A DNA stretch of 12,895 bases, taken from contig JAILMD010000022.1 of the NCBI GenBank assembly GCA_024692805.1, positions 1 to 12,895 of the forward strand, read 5' to 3'. The DNA is from a bacterium (lineage in GTDB: Bacteria; Bacillota; Clostridia; Christensenellales; UBA1242). Under the pieces are notes generated by a model. The model had not been told where the DNA came from. It ran no database searches and saw only the letters and a program-made list of their open reading frames with translations. Numbering within the stretch: the first letter of the stretch is position 1; each line of letters starts with the position of its first letter. The position numbers and the translations under genes were made by a program. Shown here piece by piece: positions 1 through 6,978 of the stretch.

Positions 1-21
1 AGTTAAAATGTGCAATTACTA

Positions 22-357
22 TTAATTTATTCCGGTAATAACAATATCTTCCCCTGTTTCACAAACATTTTTAATAACAACTTGCCCCATTTTAACAGGT
101 GGTTTTATTTTTGCATTTTTTATTTCATTTAAACATTCAAAAATTTTATCTTTAGGAATAGGATTAGTTGTTTTAACACTAACTGTTCTATCTTTATAAG
201 GTATTATGCTTGTCACAATTCTGGTTGGGTTTATGGCCTCGCTTTTGCCGAAAGTTTCGCCGCGAGGGCACCCATTGCCGGTTACAATTATTTCATTTTT
301 TAGCTTTTTAACAGTTAAGTTGCAACCAACCGGACACATTATGCAAGTTAGTTTCAT
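22..357 (-). CDS. DUF1667 family cysteine-rich protein, third gene of the glycerol-3-phosphate oxidation operon
   Basis: This 111-residue protein carries four N-terminal cysteines, C5, C8, C12 and C30, in a CxxCxxxC...C pattern followed by PRG. That is the hallmark of DUF1667 and is suited to binding an Fe-S cluster or zinc. The rest is a small basic domain without membrane segments, so it is probably cytoplasmic. It begins just after the upstream oxidoreductase stops, and its GGAGG ribosome-binding site lies inside the end of that gene, so translation is likely coupled. In Clostridia and Thermotoga this family sits with the same two FAD oxidoreductases and glpK. A role as electron-transfer or assembly subunit of the complex is inferred and not shown. 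Length is close to the family norm. The 21 bases downstream are too few to show a terminator. Confidence 0.88.
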   Translation of the reverse strand: MKLTCIMCPVGCNLTVKKLKNEIIVTGNGCPRGETFGKSEAINPTRIVTSIIPYKDRTVSVKTTNPIPKDKIFECLNEIKNAKIKPPVKMGQVVIKNVCETGEDIVITGIN

Positions 358-358
358 T

Positions 359-1609
359 TTAGTTATCCTCCACTGAAATTGTTATATCACCAACAATTTT
401 ACTTCTATCAATAACAACCTGTTCCATTTGAGCAGGAAGAACAATTTTTGCTGGTCTTTTTGCAATAACTGTTCCATCAGCAAGGCGCGCAATTATAAAA
501 CAATCTTTTTTAACTCCGCTAACTCTAAACTTAACAGTTAAAAAACCTTGTCCGCCTTGGGCATAAGAAGGAACGCTATATCTAACTAAATTGCCCGTTA
601 AAACTTTAAATCTTTTCCCTTCGGTTAGTTTATTTTTAACATATAATGCAGCGCACTTCCCTGCTTCAATTGACTCCATTGTTACGTCATCAACAATATC
701 GTGAACGTGTAAAACATTTCCGCAAGAAAACAACCCGAGAACGCTGGTTTGATAGTTATCATCAACAACTGCTCCGCTTGTTAGTTTATTAATAACAATA
801 TCATTTGAAACTAAGTCAGTTTCAGGAACAAGCCCAACACTAAGCAAAATAGTGTCACAAGGAATAACACGCCTTGTTTTAAGGTCAAAACTAAAATCTG
901 GGTTAACCTTGGCAACAACAACGCCGCTTACCCTATCTTTTCCTAAAACTTCAACAACCGTTTCACTAAGGTGAAGCGGAATATTATAGTCATTTAAACA
1001 TTGAACAATATTTCTGTTAAGCCCTGAAGGAATGCTATTAATTTCATAAACACCAATAACATTAGCGCCTTCAAAATAAAGCCTTCGCGCCATAATAAGC
1101 CCAACGTCACCTGAGCCAACAATAACAACGTTTTTACCAATCATTTGGCCATAAACGTTAATCATTTTTTGCGCTGAACCTGCACTTATAACGCCAACAG
1201 GCCTTGTTCCGCCAAGTGAAATTGATGCTGCAGTTCGCTCCCTGCAACCCATTGCTAAAATAACGGCTTTAGCGATTATTTCTTTTAACCCATTAGGAGA
1301 AACAACTTTAACTTTAAAACTTCCATTTTGCATTTTTGTTACTTTTGTAACACTAGTTTGCATTAAAATTGGAATATTTAGGCTTTTTGCTTCAACAATA
1401 AGGTTATTCGCATATTCTGGGCCTGTCATTTCTTTTTTATAATATTTTAACCCAAAGCCATTATGAATACATTGTTTTAAAATTCCGCCAAGTTTTTCTT
1501 CCCTATCAACAATAACAACTTTAGCGCCATTTCTTGTTGCGCTAATTCCAGCGCTTAGGCCACTTGCCCCACCACCAATGACTAAAATCTCAGTTCTTAT
1601 TTTATCCAT
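359..1609 (-). CDS. FAD/NAD(P)-binding oxidoreductase, probable GlpB-like or diaphorase subunit
   Basis: A 416-residue pyridine-nucleotide-disulfide-type flavoprotein. An FAD-binding GxGxxG lies at residues 12-17 (GGGASG). The segment around 115-126 ends the first Rossmann half. A second nucleotide-binding GSGDVG lies at 165-170, and a late conserved FAD loop has SCGNVLHVHD. No redox CxxC disulfide is seen near the FAD site, so it is not a classical thioredoxin or lipoamide reductase. ATG at 1607-1609 is chosen over ATG at 1625-1627 because a GAGGAG ribosome-binding site sits 10 nt before it, whereas the upstream ATG overlaps that site. The start overlaps the end of the GlpA-like gene by 8 nt, indicating translational coupling. 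By context it works with that gene and DUF1667 in oxidising glycerol-3-phosphate, probably passing electrons to NAD(P) or another carrier. The exact acceptor is unknown. Confidence 0.87.
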   Translation of the reverse strand: MDKIRTEILVIGGGASGLSAGISATRNGAKVVIVDREEKLGGILKQCIHNGFGLKYYKKEMTGPEYANNLIVEAKSLNIPILMQTSVTKVTKMQNGSFKVKVVSPNGLKEIIAKAVILAMGCRERTAASISLGGTRPVGVISAGSAQKMINVYGQMIGKNVVIVGSGDVGLIMARRLYFEGANVIGVYEINSIPSGLNRNIVQCLNDYNIPLHLSETVVEVLGKDRVSGVVVAKVNPDFSFDLKTRRVIPCDTILLSVGLVPETDLVSNDIVINKLTSGAVVDDNYQTSVLGLFSCGNVLHVHDIVDDVTMESIEAGKCAALYVKNKLTEGKRFKVLTGNLVRYSVPSYAQGGQGFLTVKFRVSGVKKDCFIIARLADGTVIAKRPAKIVLPAQMEQVVIDRSKIVGDITISVEDN

Positions 1610-3080
1610 TTGTTTTAGGCTCCTCATTTTGTTCTTGAGAATAAATTCCAGCCTCTTTAACTTTTGAAGTAACTAAACTTGTTTTTCCTCGAATTATAAC
1701 CTGGCTAGGATCAATCTTATAATATTTCGCCATAATATCAATTATCATTGGCAAACAGAAACTTCCTTGGCACCTTCCCATAGTTGCGCGAAGTCTTCTT
1801 TTTATTCCTTCAACTGTAAGCGGGGTTATAACTCCTTTTAAAACTTGCTCAATTTCGCCTTCTGTTATTCCTTCACATCGACAAATAAGTTTTCCAAATT
1901 TAGGGTTTTTAGCAATTAAAGCCGCAAACTCATCTTCTGATAAATTCTGCGTGTTTATATATGGTTTTCTGCGTTTTATGGCAATTTTATGCGTTTTTAC
2001 ACCACATTTTTGCAGATTTTGCATAATTTCATCAGCAATAGCAGGTGCGCTTGCAAGCCCAGGGCTGCAAATTCCTGCTGTTATATAAAAGTTAGGAACT
2101 AGTTTACTAAATCCTAAAATAAAGTCTTTGCCATCTTTAACTCTAACGCCAGCGTAAAGTTTTATTACCTTTCTAAAATCTATTCCGTTAACAAGGTTTT
2201 TAGTTTTTTCTCTTATTTCAATAACGCCCTCAGCCGTTACCCTTGTTGAATATTTATCAATAAGTTTAGCCGTTGGCCCACAAATAATATTTCCAGCAAC
2301 CGTTGGCGCAACTAAAATTCCCTTACCAAGTTTTGTTGGCATAGGAAAAATTGGCCTGTTAACTAAGCCATGTTCTGATTTATCTAAAAGGATATATTCC
2401 CCAAGCGTATAAGTTAAATTAAGTTTTTCAGCGCCGGCTAATTCATTGATTTTATCGCAACCCGCCCCCGCGCAATTAACAAGGTAATGACAGGTAAAAC
2501 TATTTTTTCCTGAACTGACCTTCCAACCGCCGTTTTTAAACTCAAGTTTATCAACAGGATAATCTAGCTTTAGCGTTCCGCCATTAATTATTGCTTCTTC
2601 ACAAAGTGAAATAGTAAAATTATAAGGACTAACAACTTTCGCTGTTTTTGCAAGAAGCCCATAACAAAGATTATCATTTAGGTTTGGTTCAAGGGCGTGA
2701 AGTTCTTCTTTATTTAAAATTTTTAACCCGCTAACGCCGTTAGCAAGCCCTCTTTCATAAAGTTCTTTAATTCCGTCAAGCCCTGTTTCATCAGCAACAA
2801 CAAGCGAGCCACATTTTAAAAGTTTCTCGCCAAGTCTTTCAGCAATTTCCTCATACATCTTATTGCCTTTAACATTAAGGCGCGCCATATTAGAACCAGG
2901 CATAGGGTCATAGCCAGCGTGAATAATTGCGCTATTAGCCTTGCTAGCGCCCAAACTAACGTCTTCCCCAGCCTCACATAAACAGGTTTTAACGCCGTTG
3001 GTAACAAGCGTATCAAAAGTAAATGCGCCAACAATTCCGGCACCAATTATTCCAACTTCGTAATCAAAAATTTTCTCCAT
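1602..3080 (-). CDS. GlpA-like FAD-dependent glycerol-3-phosphate dehydrogenase with BFD-like [2Fe-2S] domain
   Basis: A 492-residue DAO-family flavoprotein. The N-terminus has the FAD dinucleotide motif GAGIVG at 13-18. The catalytic oxidoreductase domain runs to about residue 355. A C-terminal BFD-like domain has C400-x-C402 and C437-x4-C442, the four ligands expected for a [2Fe-2S] cluster. This architecture is that of anaerobic GlpA, which oxidises sn-glycerol-3-phosphate to dihydroxyacetone phosphate; the divergent glpK supports the assignment. It is first in a three-gene minus-strand operon and shares an 8-nt overlap with the next gene. The start ATG is preceded by AGAGG and a good promoter. 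No signal peptide or membrane segment is visible. Related DAO enzymes such as L-2-hydroxyglutarate oxidase cannot be excluded on motif grounds, but context favours glycerol-3-phosphate. Confidence 0.88.
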   Translation of the reverse strand: MEKIFDYEVGIIGAGIVGAFTFDTLVTNGVKTCLCEAGEDVSLGASKANSAIIHAGYDPMPGSNMARLNVKGNKMYEEIAERLGEKLLKCGSLVVADETGLDGIKELYERGLANGVSGLKILNKEELHALEPNLNDNLCYGLLAKTAKVVSPYNFTISLCEEAIINGGTLKLDYPVDKLEFKNGGWKVSSGKNSFTCHYLVNCAGAGCDKINELAGAEKLNLTYTLGEYILLDKSEHGLVNRPIFPMPTKLGKGILVAPTVAGNIICGPTAKLIDKYSTRVTAEGVIEIREKTKNLVNGIDFRKVIKLYAGVRVKDGKDFILGFSKLVPNFYITAGICSPGLASAPAIADEIMQNLQKCGVKTHKIAIKRRKPYINTQNLSEDEFAALIAKNPKFGKLICRCEGITEGEIEQVLKGVITPLTVEGIKRRLRATMGRCQGSFCLPMIIDIMAKYYKIDPSQVIIRGKTSLVTSKVKEAGIYSQEQNEEPKTNG

Positions 3081-3096
3081 TTCAACCTCTAATTTC

Positions 3097-3125
3097 AGTT
3101 TAATAATTTATATAATTTTTGTCAA
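3097..3125 (-). promoter_or_regulatory. Promoter of the GlpA-like operon
   Basis: On the minus strand TTGACA (3120-3125) and TAAACT (3097-3102) are separated by exactly 17 bp. The predicted transcription start is near 3090, about 10 nt before the ATG. It is divergent from the glpK promoter, with about 30 bp between the two -35 boxes, which leaves little room for a shared operator. No clear inverted repeat was found there. Confidence 0.7.
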
Positions 3126-3156
3126 ACATAATTAAATCAACACATCATTAAAACAT

Positions 3157-3185
3157 TTTACAATTTTAGTTAAAATTGCTAAAAT
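3157..3185 (+). promoter_or_regulatory. Promoter of glpK-lipase operon
   Basis: TTTACA (3157-3162) and TAAAAT (3180-3185) are separated by 17 bp, each one mismatch from consensus. The predicted start is around 3192, giving a leader of about 10 nt that contains only the GGAGGG ribosome-binding site. No catabolite-response-like palindrome was recognised. Confidence 0.65.
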
Positions 3186-3201
3186 ATAAATGGAGGGCAA
3201 A

Positions 3202-4659
3202 ATGAGTTATATTTTAGGAATTGATGAAGGAACAACAAGCGCAAGAGTTGTTCTGTTTGATACAAAACTAAATAAAATTGTTAAGATCTCACGCGGTCGT
3301 TTTACTCAATATTATCCAACGCCTGATGCCGTTGAACATAATGCTGAAGAAATCTTCAAAATTGTTAACCGCGGGCTTAAAGAATGTTTAGAAGATATTG
3401 ACCCTAAAAAAGTTGCCGGAATTGGAATAACCAACCAACGCGAAACTGTTGTTGCATGGTCAATAAAAACTAACTCTCCTCTAACTAATGCACTTTGCTG
3501 GCAAGATAACAGAACAGCCGAGTTTTGCAAAAAATTAAAAGCTAGCAAGTTTGCAGATATTATAAAAGAAAAAACGGGGCTTCTTCCCGATTCATATTTT
3601 AGTTCTTCAAAAATAAAATGGCTTCTTGAAAACGAGCCAAATGTTAAAAAGGCTTTAAGAGAAAATGACCTAAGAGTTGGAACTATCGAAAGCTTTCTAG
3701 TTGCCAAACTAACTGGCGGCGAGAGCTTTGTTAGTGACGTAACTAACGCAAGTCGAACCCAACTTTTAAATATAAAAACTTTAACTTGGGATGATGAATT
3801 ATTAAAGATTTTTGGCATTCCAAAACACATTTTACCTAATATTGTTTCTAACAGCGAAATCGTTGGATATTATAACTATAAAGGCTTCAAAATTCCAATT
3901 TGTGGGCTTTGTGGTGACCAACAATCAAGCCTTTTTGGTCAAGGTTGCGTTAATGCCGGGGAAATGAAAAACACGTACGGAACAGGCGCTTTCTTGCTCA
4001 TGAACACGGGCTCTAAAATTGTTAACTGTAACGATCTTTTAACAACCGTTGCCCTAAAAATTAAAAATAAAGTCACCTATGCCCTTGAAGGAAGCGTTTA
4101 TAACTGCGGAACTGCGGTTGATTGGGCAACTGAAATATTTAACTTTAAAACGGCAAAAAATCTTGATGAATGTGCCGCTAAAGTTGAAAATAGTTTGGGC
4201 GTTTATTTTGTTCCATCATTTAACGGGCTTGGTACTCCTTATTGGAATATGGATTCTGCCGGTATGCTTTATGGAATAACAAGAGGAACAACTAAAAACC
4301 ATATTGCGCGCGCCGTTTTAGACGGAATCGCCTATCGCGTTTATGACGTTAGCCTTCAATTTGAAAAATCAACAGGTCGAAAAATTAAAGCCTTCAAGTC
4401 TGATGGCGGAGTAACAAACAATAAAACTCTTATGCAATTCCAGGCCGATTTAATTGGTTGTAACATTACTCTTTCTCACGGCGAAAGCACTGTTTTAGGG
4501 GCAATTTATCTCGCTGGGCTTGCTAGCGGAGTTTATAAAGATGAAAGCGAAATCTTATCAAAAATTGTAACGCTCGGATCGTTTGCTCCGGCGAAACTAC
4601 CTAACAAAAGTCAACTTCTTGCCGGCTGGGAAAAGGCAATAAAAAAAGTATGTTTATAG
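3202..4659 (+). CDS. glpK: Glycerol kinase
   Basis: A 485-residue FGGY-family kinase that phosphorylates glycerol with ATP to glycerol-3-phosphate in the cytoplasm. Visible landmarks are the phosphate-binding DEGTTS at 8-13, TNQRET and WQDNRT in the glycerol-binding N-domain, CGDQQSSLFGQ, TYGTGAFLL, and the C-domain DGGVTNN with MQFQADL. ATG 3202 is chosen because GGAGGG lies correctly before it, while the in-frame ATG at 3190 precedes that site and falls at the predicted transcription start. The stop is 9 nt from the lipase start, so both are co-transcribed. In the segment before IPICGLCGDQQ, where many Gram-positive glycerol kinases carry the HPr-phosphorylated histidine, the sequence reads YYNYKG without histidine, so that control may be absent. 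No glycerol facilitator gene is in the window. Confidence 0.95.
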   Translation: MSYILGIDEGTTSARVVLFDTKLNKIVKISRGRFTQYYPTPDAVEHNAEEIFKIVNRGLKECLEDIDPKKVAGIGITNQRETVVAWSIKTNSPLTNALCWQDNRTAEFCKKLKASKFADIIKEKTGLLPDSYFSSSKIKWLLENEPNVKKALRENDLRVGTIESFLVAKLTGGESFVSDVTNASRTQLLNIKTLTWDDELLKIFGIPKHILPNIVSNSEIVGYYNYKGFKIPICGLCGDQQSSLFGQGCVNAGEMKNTYGTGAFLLMNTGSKIVNCNDLLTTVALKIKNKVTYALEGSVYNCGTAVDWATEIFNFKTAKNLDECAAKVENSLGVYFVPSFNGLGTPYWNMDSAGMLYGITRGTTKNHIARAVLDGIAYRVYDVSLQFEKSTGRKIKAFKSDGGVTNNKTLMQFQADLIGCNITLSHGESTVLGAIYLAGLASGVYKDESEILSKIVTLGSFAPAKLPNKSQLLAGWEKAIKKVCL

Positions 4660-4668
4660 GAGGAAATT

Positions 4669-5583
4669 ATGCAAGAAATTAAGTTTAAATCATTTGATGG
4701 CGTAACGCTAACCTGCTCTCTTTGGGACGCAGTTAAAAACCCAAAAGGAGTTGTTCAAATAATTCACGGAATGAGCGAACACGCAATGCGTTATCTTCGC
4801 CTTGTTGAATATCTTAACAAAAACGGATATATTGTTTTCGCTGATGACCACCGCGCTCACGGAAGAACAGCCGGAAGCCCAGAGGCCGTTGGTAAATATA
4901 ACCGAAAAACCAATCTTTATGATGACACAGTTTATGATGAAATTGAAATTTCAAAATATTTAAAGAAAAAATACCCTGCCCTTCCTTTGCTTATTTTTGG
5001 GCATAGTTATGGAAGCCTTTTAACTCAAAGATATATCGAGTTATCTAATATTCATAATGGCGCTATTCTTTGCGGAAGCAGTTATATGAACCTTCCTTTA
5101 TTTAAACTCAGCAAAATTATTGCTAAAATAACAATGCGCCATAAAGGACCTGACGCGCCTGCTAAATTTATTGAAAGTTTAAGTTTTAAACAATATAGCA
5201 AAGGCTTAAAAGAAGGTGAACTCTGGATTTCTCACGACCCTAAGGTTTGTCAAGCTTATAAGGAAGATCCTTATTCAGGAAGGCCATTTTCAGCCAAATT
5301 CTATTATGACTTAATGGGTGGAGTTATGGCTGCTTATAAAAAGCAAAACCTTAACAATATTGATAAAACAATTCCGCTTATGATTATTTCAGGAAATGAA
5401 GATGCATTTAGCAAAAACGCAAAATTAATTGAAAAACTTAAAAAACAATATGAAAAATTACAAATTAAAGACCTAACCGTTAACATTTACCCTGGAATGC
5501 GTCACGAAGTTCATAATGAACTTAACAATGAACAAGTTTTAAAAGATATTGTTGATTTCTTTGATAAATGTTCTAAAAAATAA
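4669..5583 (+). CDS. Alpha/beta hydrolase, monoacylglycerol lipase/lysophospholipase-like (Hydrolase_4/S33)
   Basis: A 304-residue cytoplasmic serine hydrolase with no signal peptide. Early HGMSEH (33-38) forms the oxyanion region typical of monoacylglycerol lipases, followed by DDHRAHGRT. The nucleophile elbow is GHSYGS with Ser113. Asp245 in SGNEDAFS and His279 in GMRHEVHNE complete the expected triad. The AGGAGG ribosome-binding site lies between the glpK stop and this ATG, 9 nt apart, so it is the second gene of the glpK operon and ends at a strong terminator. Pairing with glycerol kinase suggests it frees glycerol from monoacylglycerols or lysolipids, feeding GlpK. This substrate is inferred from motif and neighbour only; other small esters are possible. 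Confidence 0.85.
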   Translation: MQEIKFKSFDGVTLTCSLWDAVKNPKGVVQIIHGMSEHAMRYLRLVEYLNKNGYIVFADDHRAHGRTAGSPEAVGKYNRKTNLYDDTVYDEIEISKYLKKKYPALPLLIFGHSYGSLLTQRYIELSNIHNGAILCGSSYMNLPLFKLSKIIAKITMRHKGPDAPAKFIESLSFKQYSKGLKEGELWISHDPKVCQAYKEDPYSGRPFSAKFYYDLMGGVMAAYKKQNLNNIDKTIPLMIISGNEDAFSKNAKLIEKLKKQYEKLQIKDLTVNIYPGMRHEVHNELNNEQVLKDIVDFFDKCSKK

Positions 5584-5595
5584 TTTAAGCAAAAT

Positions 5596-5621
5596 AAAAC
5601 CACCTTTTCAGGTGGTTTTTT
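5596..5621. terminator. Bidirectional rho-independent terminator between the lipase and tRNA-Glu
   Basis: CCACCT (5600-5605) and AGGTGG (5610-5615) form a 6-bp GC-rich stem with a TTTC loop, extended by A-T pairs. It is followed by T6 on the plus strand and by TTTTATTTT on the minus strand. It ends the glpK-lipase operon and also the tRNA-Met-Glu transcript coming from the other side. Confidence 0.88.
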
Positions 5622-5623
5622 CT

Positions 5624-5698
5624 TGGTGACCCCTAGCAGAGTTGAACTGCTCACTCCGCCGTGAAAGGGCGATGTCTTAACCGATTGACCAAGGGGCC
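5624..5698 (-). tRNA. tRNA-Glu (UUC)
   Basis: Read on the minus strand, the acceptor arm GGCCCCT pairs with AGGGGTC through one G-T wobble, followed by discriminator A and encoded CCA (5624-5626). The anticodon loop CTTTCAC, closed by TCGCC/GGCGG, gives UUC. The T-loop is canonical TTCAACT. It lies 7 nt after tRNA-Met and probably shares its transcript. Confidence 0.95.
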
Positions 5699-5705
5699 AT
5701 TAAAT

Positions 5706-5782
5706 TGGTAGCGGCTGTCGGATTTGAACCAACGACCTATCGGGTATGAACCGAGCGCTCTAGCCAGCTGAGCTAAGCCGCC
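5706..5782 (-). tRNA. tRNA-Met (CAU), elongator type
   Basis: On the minus strand, GGCGGCT pairs with AGCCGCT in the acceptor stem, with discriminator A and encoded CCA (5706-5708). The anticodon loop TTCATAC gives CAU. The D-arm GCTC/GAGC is perfect. The base pattern fits elongator Met better than initiator (which has an unpaired first base) or the lysidine-type Ile2, but the last cannot be fully excluded by eye. The outermost anticodon-stem pair is a mismatch. Confidence 0.93.
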
Positions 5783-5802
5783 ACACGGTTAAACGCTTTA
5801 TT

Positions 5803-5831
5803 ATTTTACATTAAACAAGCCGTTATGTCAA
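5803..5831 (-). promoter_or_regulatory. Promoter of the tRNA-Met/tRNA-Glu operon
   Basis: Minus-strand TTGACA (5826-5831) and TAAAAT (5803-5808) are spaced 17 bp. This near-consensus promoter starts about 15 nt before tRNA-Met and suits a stable-RNA operon. Confidence 0.75.
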
Positions 5832-5887
5832 CACTTTTTTAAAATTTGACAAAATTTGTTTATCCCCTATTGCTAACATAAAATTAC

Positions 5888-5916
5888 TTGATAAAACATT
5901 TGCTTTATGATATAAT
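5888..5916 (+). promoter_or_regulatory. Promoter of the small membrane protein gene
   Basis: TTGATA (5888-5893) and TATAAT (5911-5916) are separated by 17 bp. The predicted start is near 5923. This rules out the longer reading frame beginning at TTG 5888, since that codon is part of the -35 box. Confidence 0.75.
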
Positions 5917-5935
5917 AATTGAAGAGGTTGATTTT

Positions 5936-6367
5936 ATGGAAATTTTAAATGTTCTTCCTTGGGCTTTATTAGCGCTTTTTGTTGTTATAGTAGCGATTGC
6001 AACAATCTTTACTATTGTTAAATTTGTTAGAGAAAAAAAGAAAGCCCCTAAAAAGGCTAACCCTGTTGTTGTTAAAGATGACGTTAGGCTAACCCCAACT
6101 GATGAAATTAAAAATGAAGATGATTCAGTTAAAATCTCTTATGTTGAAAAAGATATTTTATTGCAACCAAGAAAAGTTAAGGTTGTTGGCGATAAAAAAG
6201 GTCAGTTAAAACCTGGGAAATATACCGTTTTATCTGCTTACCAAAATGAAGAAAAATTCAACATTAGAATTGGAAACTTCGTTAAAGAATATACTCACGG
6301 CCAAGAAATCGTTTTAGCCGAAGGCGACGAAATCTGCCCAACCAGCACAACAATTATTTTAAGATAA
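5936..6367 (+). CDS. Small single-pass membrane protein of unknown function
   Basis: I do not recognise this 143-residue protein. Residues about 6-30 form one hydrophobic membrane helix directly followed by a basic REKKKAPKK patch. By the positive-inside rule the C-terminal part should face the cytoplasm. A charged linker (about 40-65) leads to a C-terminal domain of about 75 residues rich in beta-forming and glycine turns (KPGKY, GNFVKEYTHGQ), ending in a conserved-looking strand. ATG 5936 is chosen because GAAGAGG precedes it and the promoter excludes the upstream TTG. It is monocistronic between a tRNA operon and a bidirectional terminator. Base composition resembles the flanking housekeeping genes. 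Whether the soluble domain binds a ligand is unknown. Confidence 0.75.
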   Translation: MEILNVLPWALLALFVVIVAIATIFTIVKFVREKKKAPKKANPVVVKDDVRLTPTDEIKNEDDSVKISYVEKDILLQPRKVKVVGDKKGQLKPGKYTVLSAYQNEEKFNIRIGNFVKEYTHGQEIVLAEGDEICPTSTTIILR

Positions 6368-6370
6368 AAT

Positions 6371-6398
6371 AAAAATGAGCTAACCAGCTCATTTTTTT
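6371..6398. terminator. Bidirectional terminator for the convergent 143- and 151-residue genes
   Basis: AAAATGAGCT (6372-6381) pairs with AGCTCATTTT (6386-6395) around an AACC loop. T-runs follow on both strands. The stem abuts the stop codon of the minus-strand gene. Confidence 0.88.
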
Positions 6399-6852
6399 AT
6401 TCTTTTTCTTGTAATTGTGCAGTTTGCATTGTTACATAATCTTTAGCAAAAGATTGAAATTCTTTTTCGGTTTCAAAAATTTGATCAGGTAGTTGTTTTC
6501 CCTTACCTTCTTCAAACAAATATATTTTACTATCTGTTGCGCCATTATTATCATAAACATCAATCATAACATTTGGCCAACGATCCGCTATATATGGCAA
6601 AACAAAGTCATTTCCTAAAACTTTACTATCAACAATTCCTAAATTAGCAAGATTCCCAACTGGCCACCTGCCTTCAAATGCTATATCAAATGATTTGTTT
6701 TGAATTCTAACCTTATAATTATACCCAACTAGTGAAGCTCTATTGACGGTTTGAATATTTGACTCATTGTTTTGTTCTCCAATAATTAAATGCTTTTTTG
6801 ACTTTTCAAATTTAATATAACACTTATCACCTGGCTGTAATTGAATTTTCAT
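6397..6852 (-). CDS. Unknown 151-residue protein with G-tract promoter
   Basis: I do not recognise this protein. It is a soluble 151-residue polypeptide without signal peptide, membrane helix or cysteine cluster. The N-terminal half looks beta-rich with alternating hydrophobics (CYIKFE, KHLIIGE, YKVRIQNKSFDIAFEG). The middle has WP motifs (RWPVGN, RWPNVMIDVYDNNG), and the last 30 residues look helical and glutamine/glutamate-rich. The start ATG has AGGAG 8 nt upstream. The gene is its own transcription unit: the UPF0371 terminator lies upstream, and a promoter with a homopolymer in its spacer lies between. Its codon use looks more AT-rich than that of UPF0371, so it may be an accessory gene. 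Expression may switch by tract length, which is common for surface or defence factors but gives no direct clue here. Confidence 0.72.
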   Translation of the reverse strand: MKIQLQPGDKCYIKFEKSKKHLIIGEQNNESNIQTVNRASLVGYNYKVRIQNKSFDIAFEGRWPVGNLANLGIVDSKVLGNDFVLPYIADRWPNVMIDVYDNNGATDSKIYLFEEGKGKQLPDQIFETEKEFQSFAKDYVTMQTAQLQEKE

Positions 6853-6887
6853 ATTCTTTCTCCTGTAACATCTTTTTTACAATTAAA

Positions 6888-6920
6888 AGTATACCATACC
6901 CCCCCCCCCACGCCTGTCAA
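6888..6920 (-). promoter_or_regulatory. Promoter with an 11-G tract in the spacer, candidate phase-variable switch
   Basis: On the minus strand a perfect -35 TTGACA (6915-6920) faces -10 TATACT (6888-6893) at 21 bp, or the weaker TATGGT (6893-6898) at 16 bp. The spacer contains 11 consecutive G (C at 6899-6909 on the plus strand). Losing four G would give the ideal 17-bp spacing to TATACT. Slipped-strand changes in such spacers switch promoters on and off in other bacteria. Confidence 0.65.
6899..6909. repeat. C11/G11 homopolymer tract
   Basis: Eleven consecutive C on the plus strand in a strongly AT-rich intergenic region. It is the only long G/C homopolymer noticed in the window and lies inside the -35/-10 spacer of the 151-residue gene. 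Exact length may be affected by sequencing or consensus error. Confidence 0.9.
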
Positions 6921-6943
6921 TACTTTTTCATCATCTTTGCAAT

Positions 6944-6972
6944 AAAAAATGGGCTTTACACCCATTTTTTAT
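6944..6972 (-). terminator. Terminator of UPF0371 gene
   Basis: AAAAAATGGG (6944-6953) and CCCATTTTTT (6961-6970) form a 10-bp stem with a 7-nt loop and T-run on the minus strand, 8 nt after the UPF0371 stop. It insulates the downstream G-tract promoter from read-through and could also work on the plus strand. Confidence 0.85.
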
Positions 6973-6978
6973 TCTTTT

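Noticed and set aside
2816..3046. 76-codon minus-strand frame overlapping the GlpA-like gene
   Set aside because: It is a shifted frame of the same strand within a gene with clear FAD motifs, and has no ribosome-binding site.
3312..3830. Long minus-strand open frame inside glpK
   Set aside because: It lies wholly opposite the well-supported glpK coding frame, has no ribosome-binding site and shows no family motif.
5888..5935. N-terminal extension of the membrane protein from a TTG start
   Set aside because: The TTG is the first part of the -35 box and the transcript should begin near 5923, so ATG 5936 is the start.
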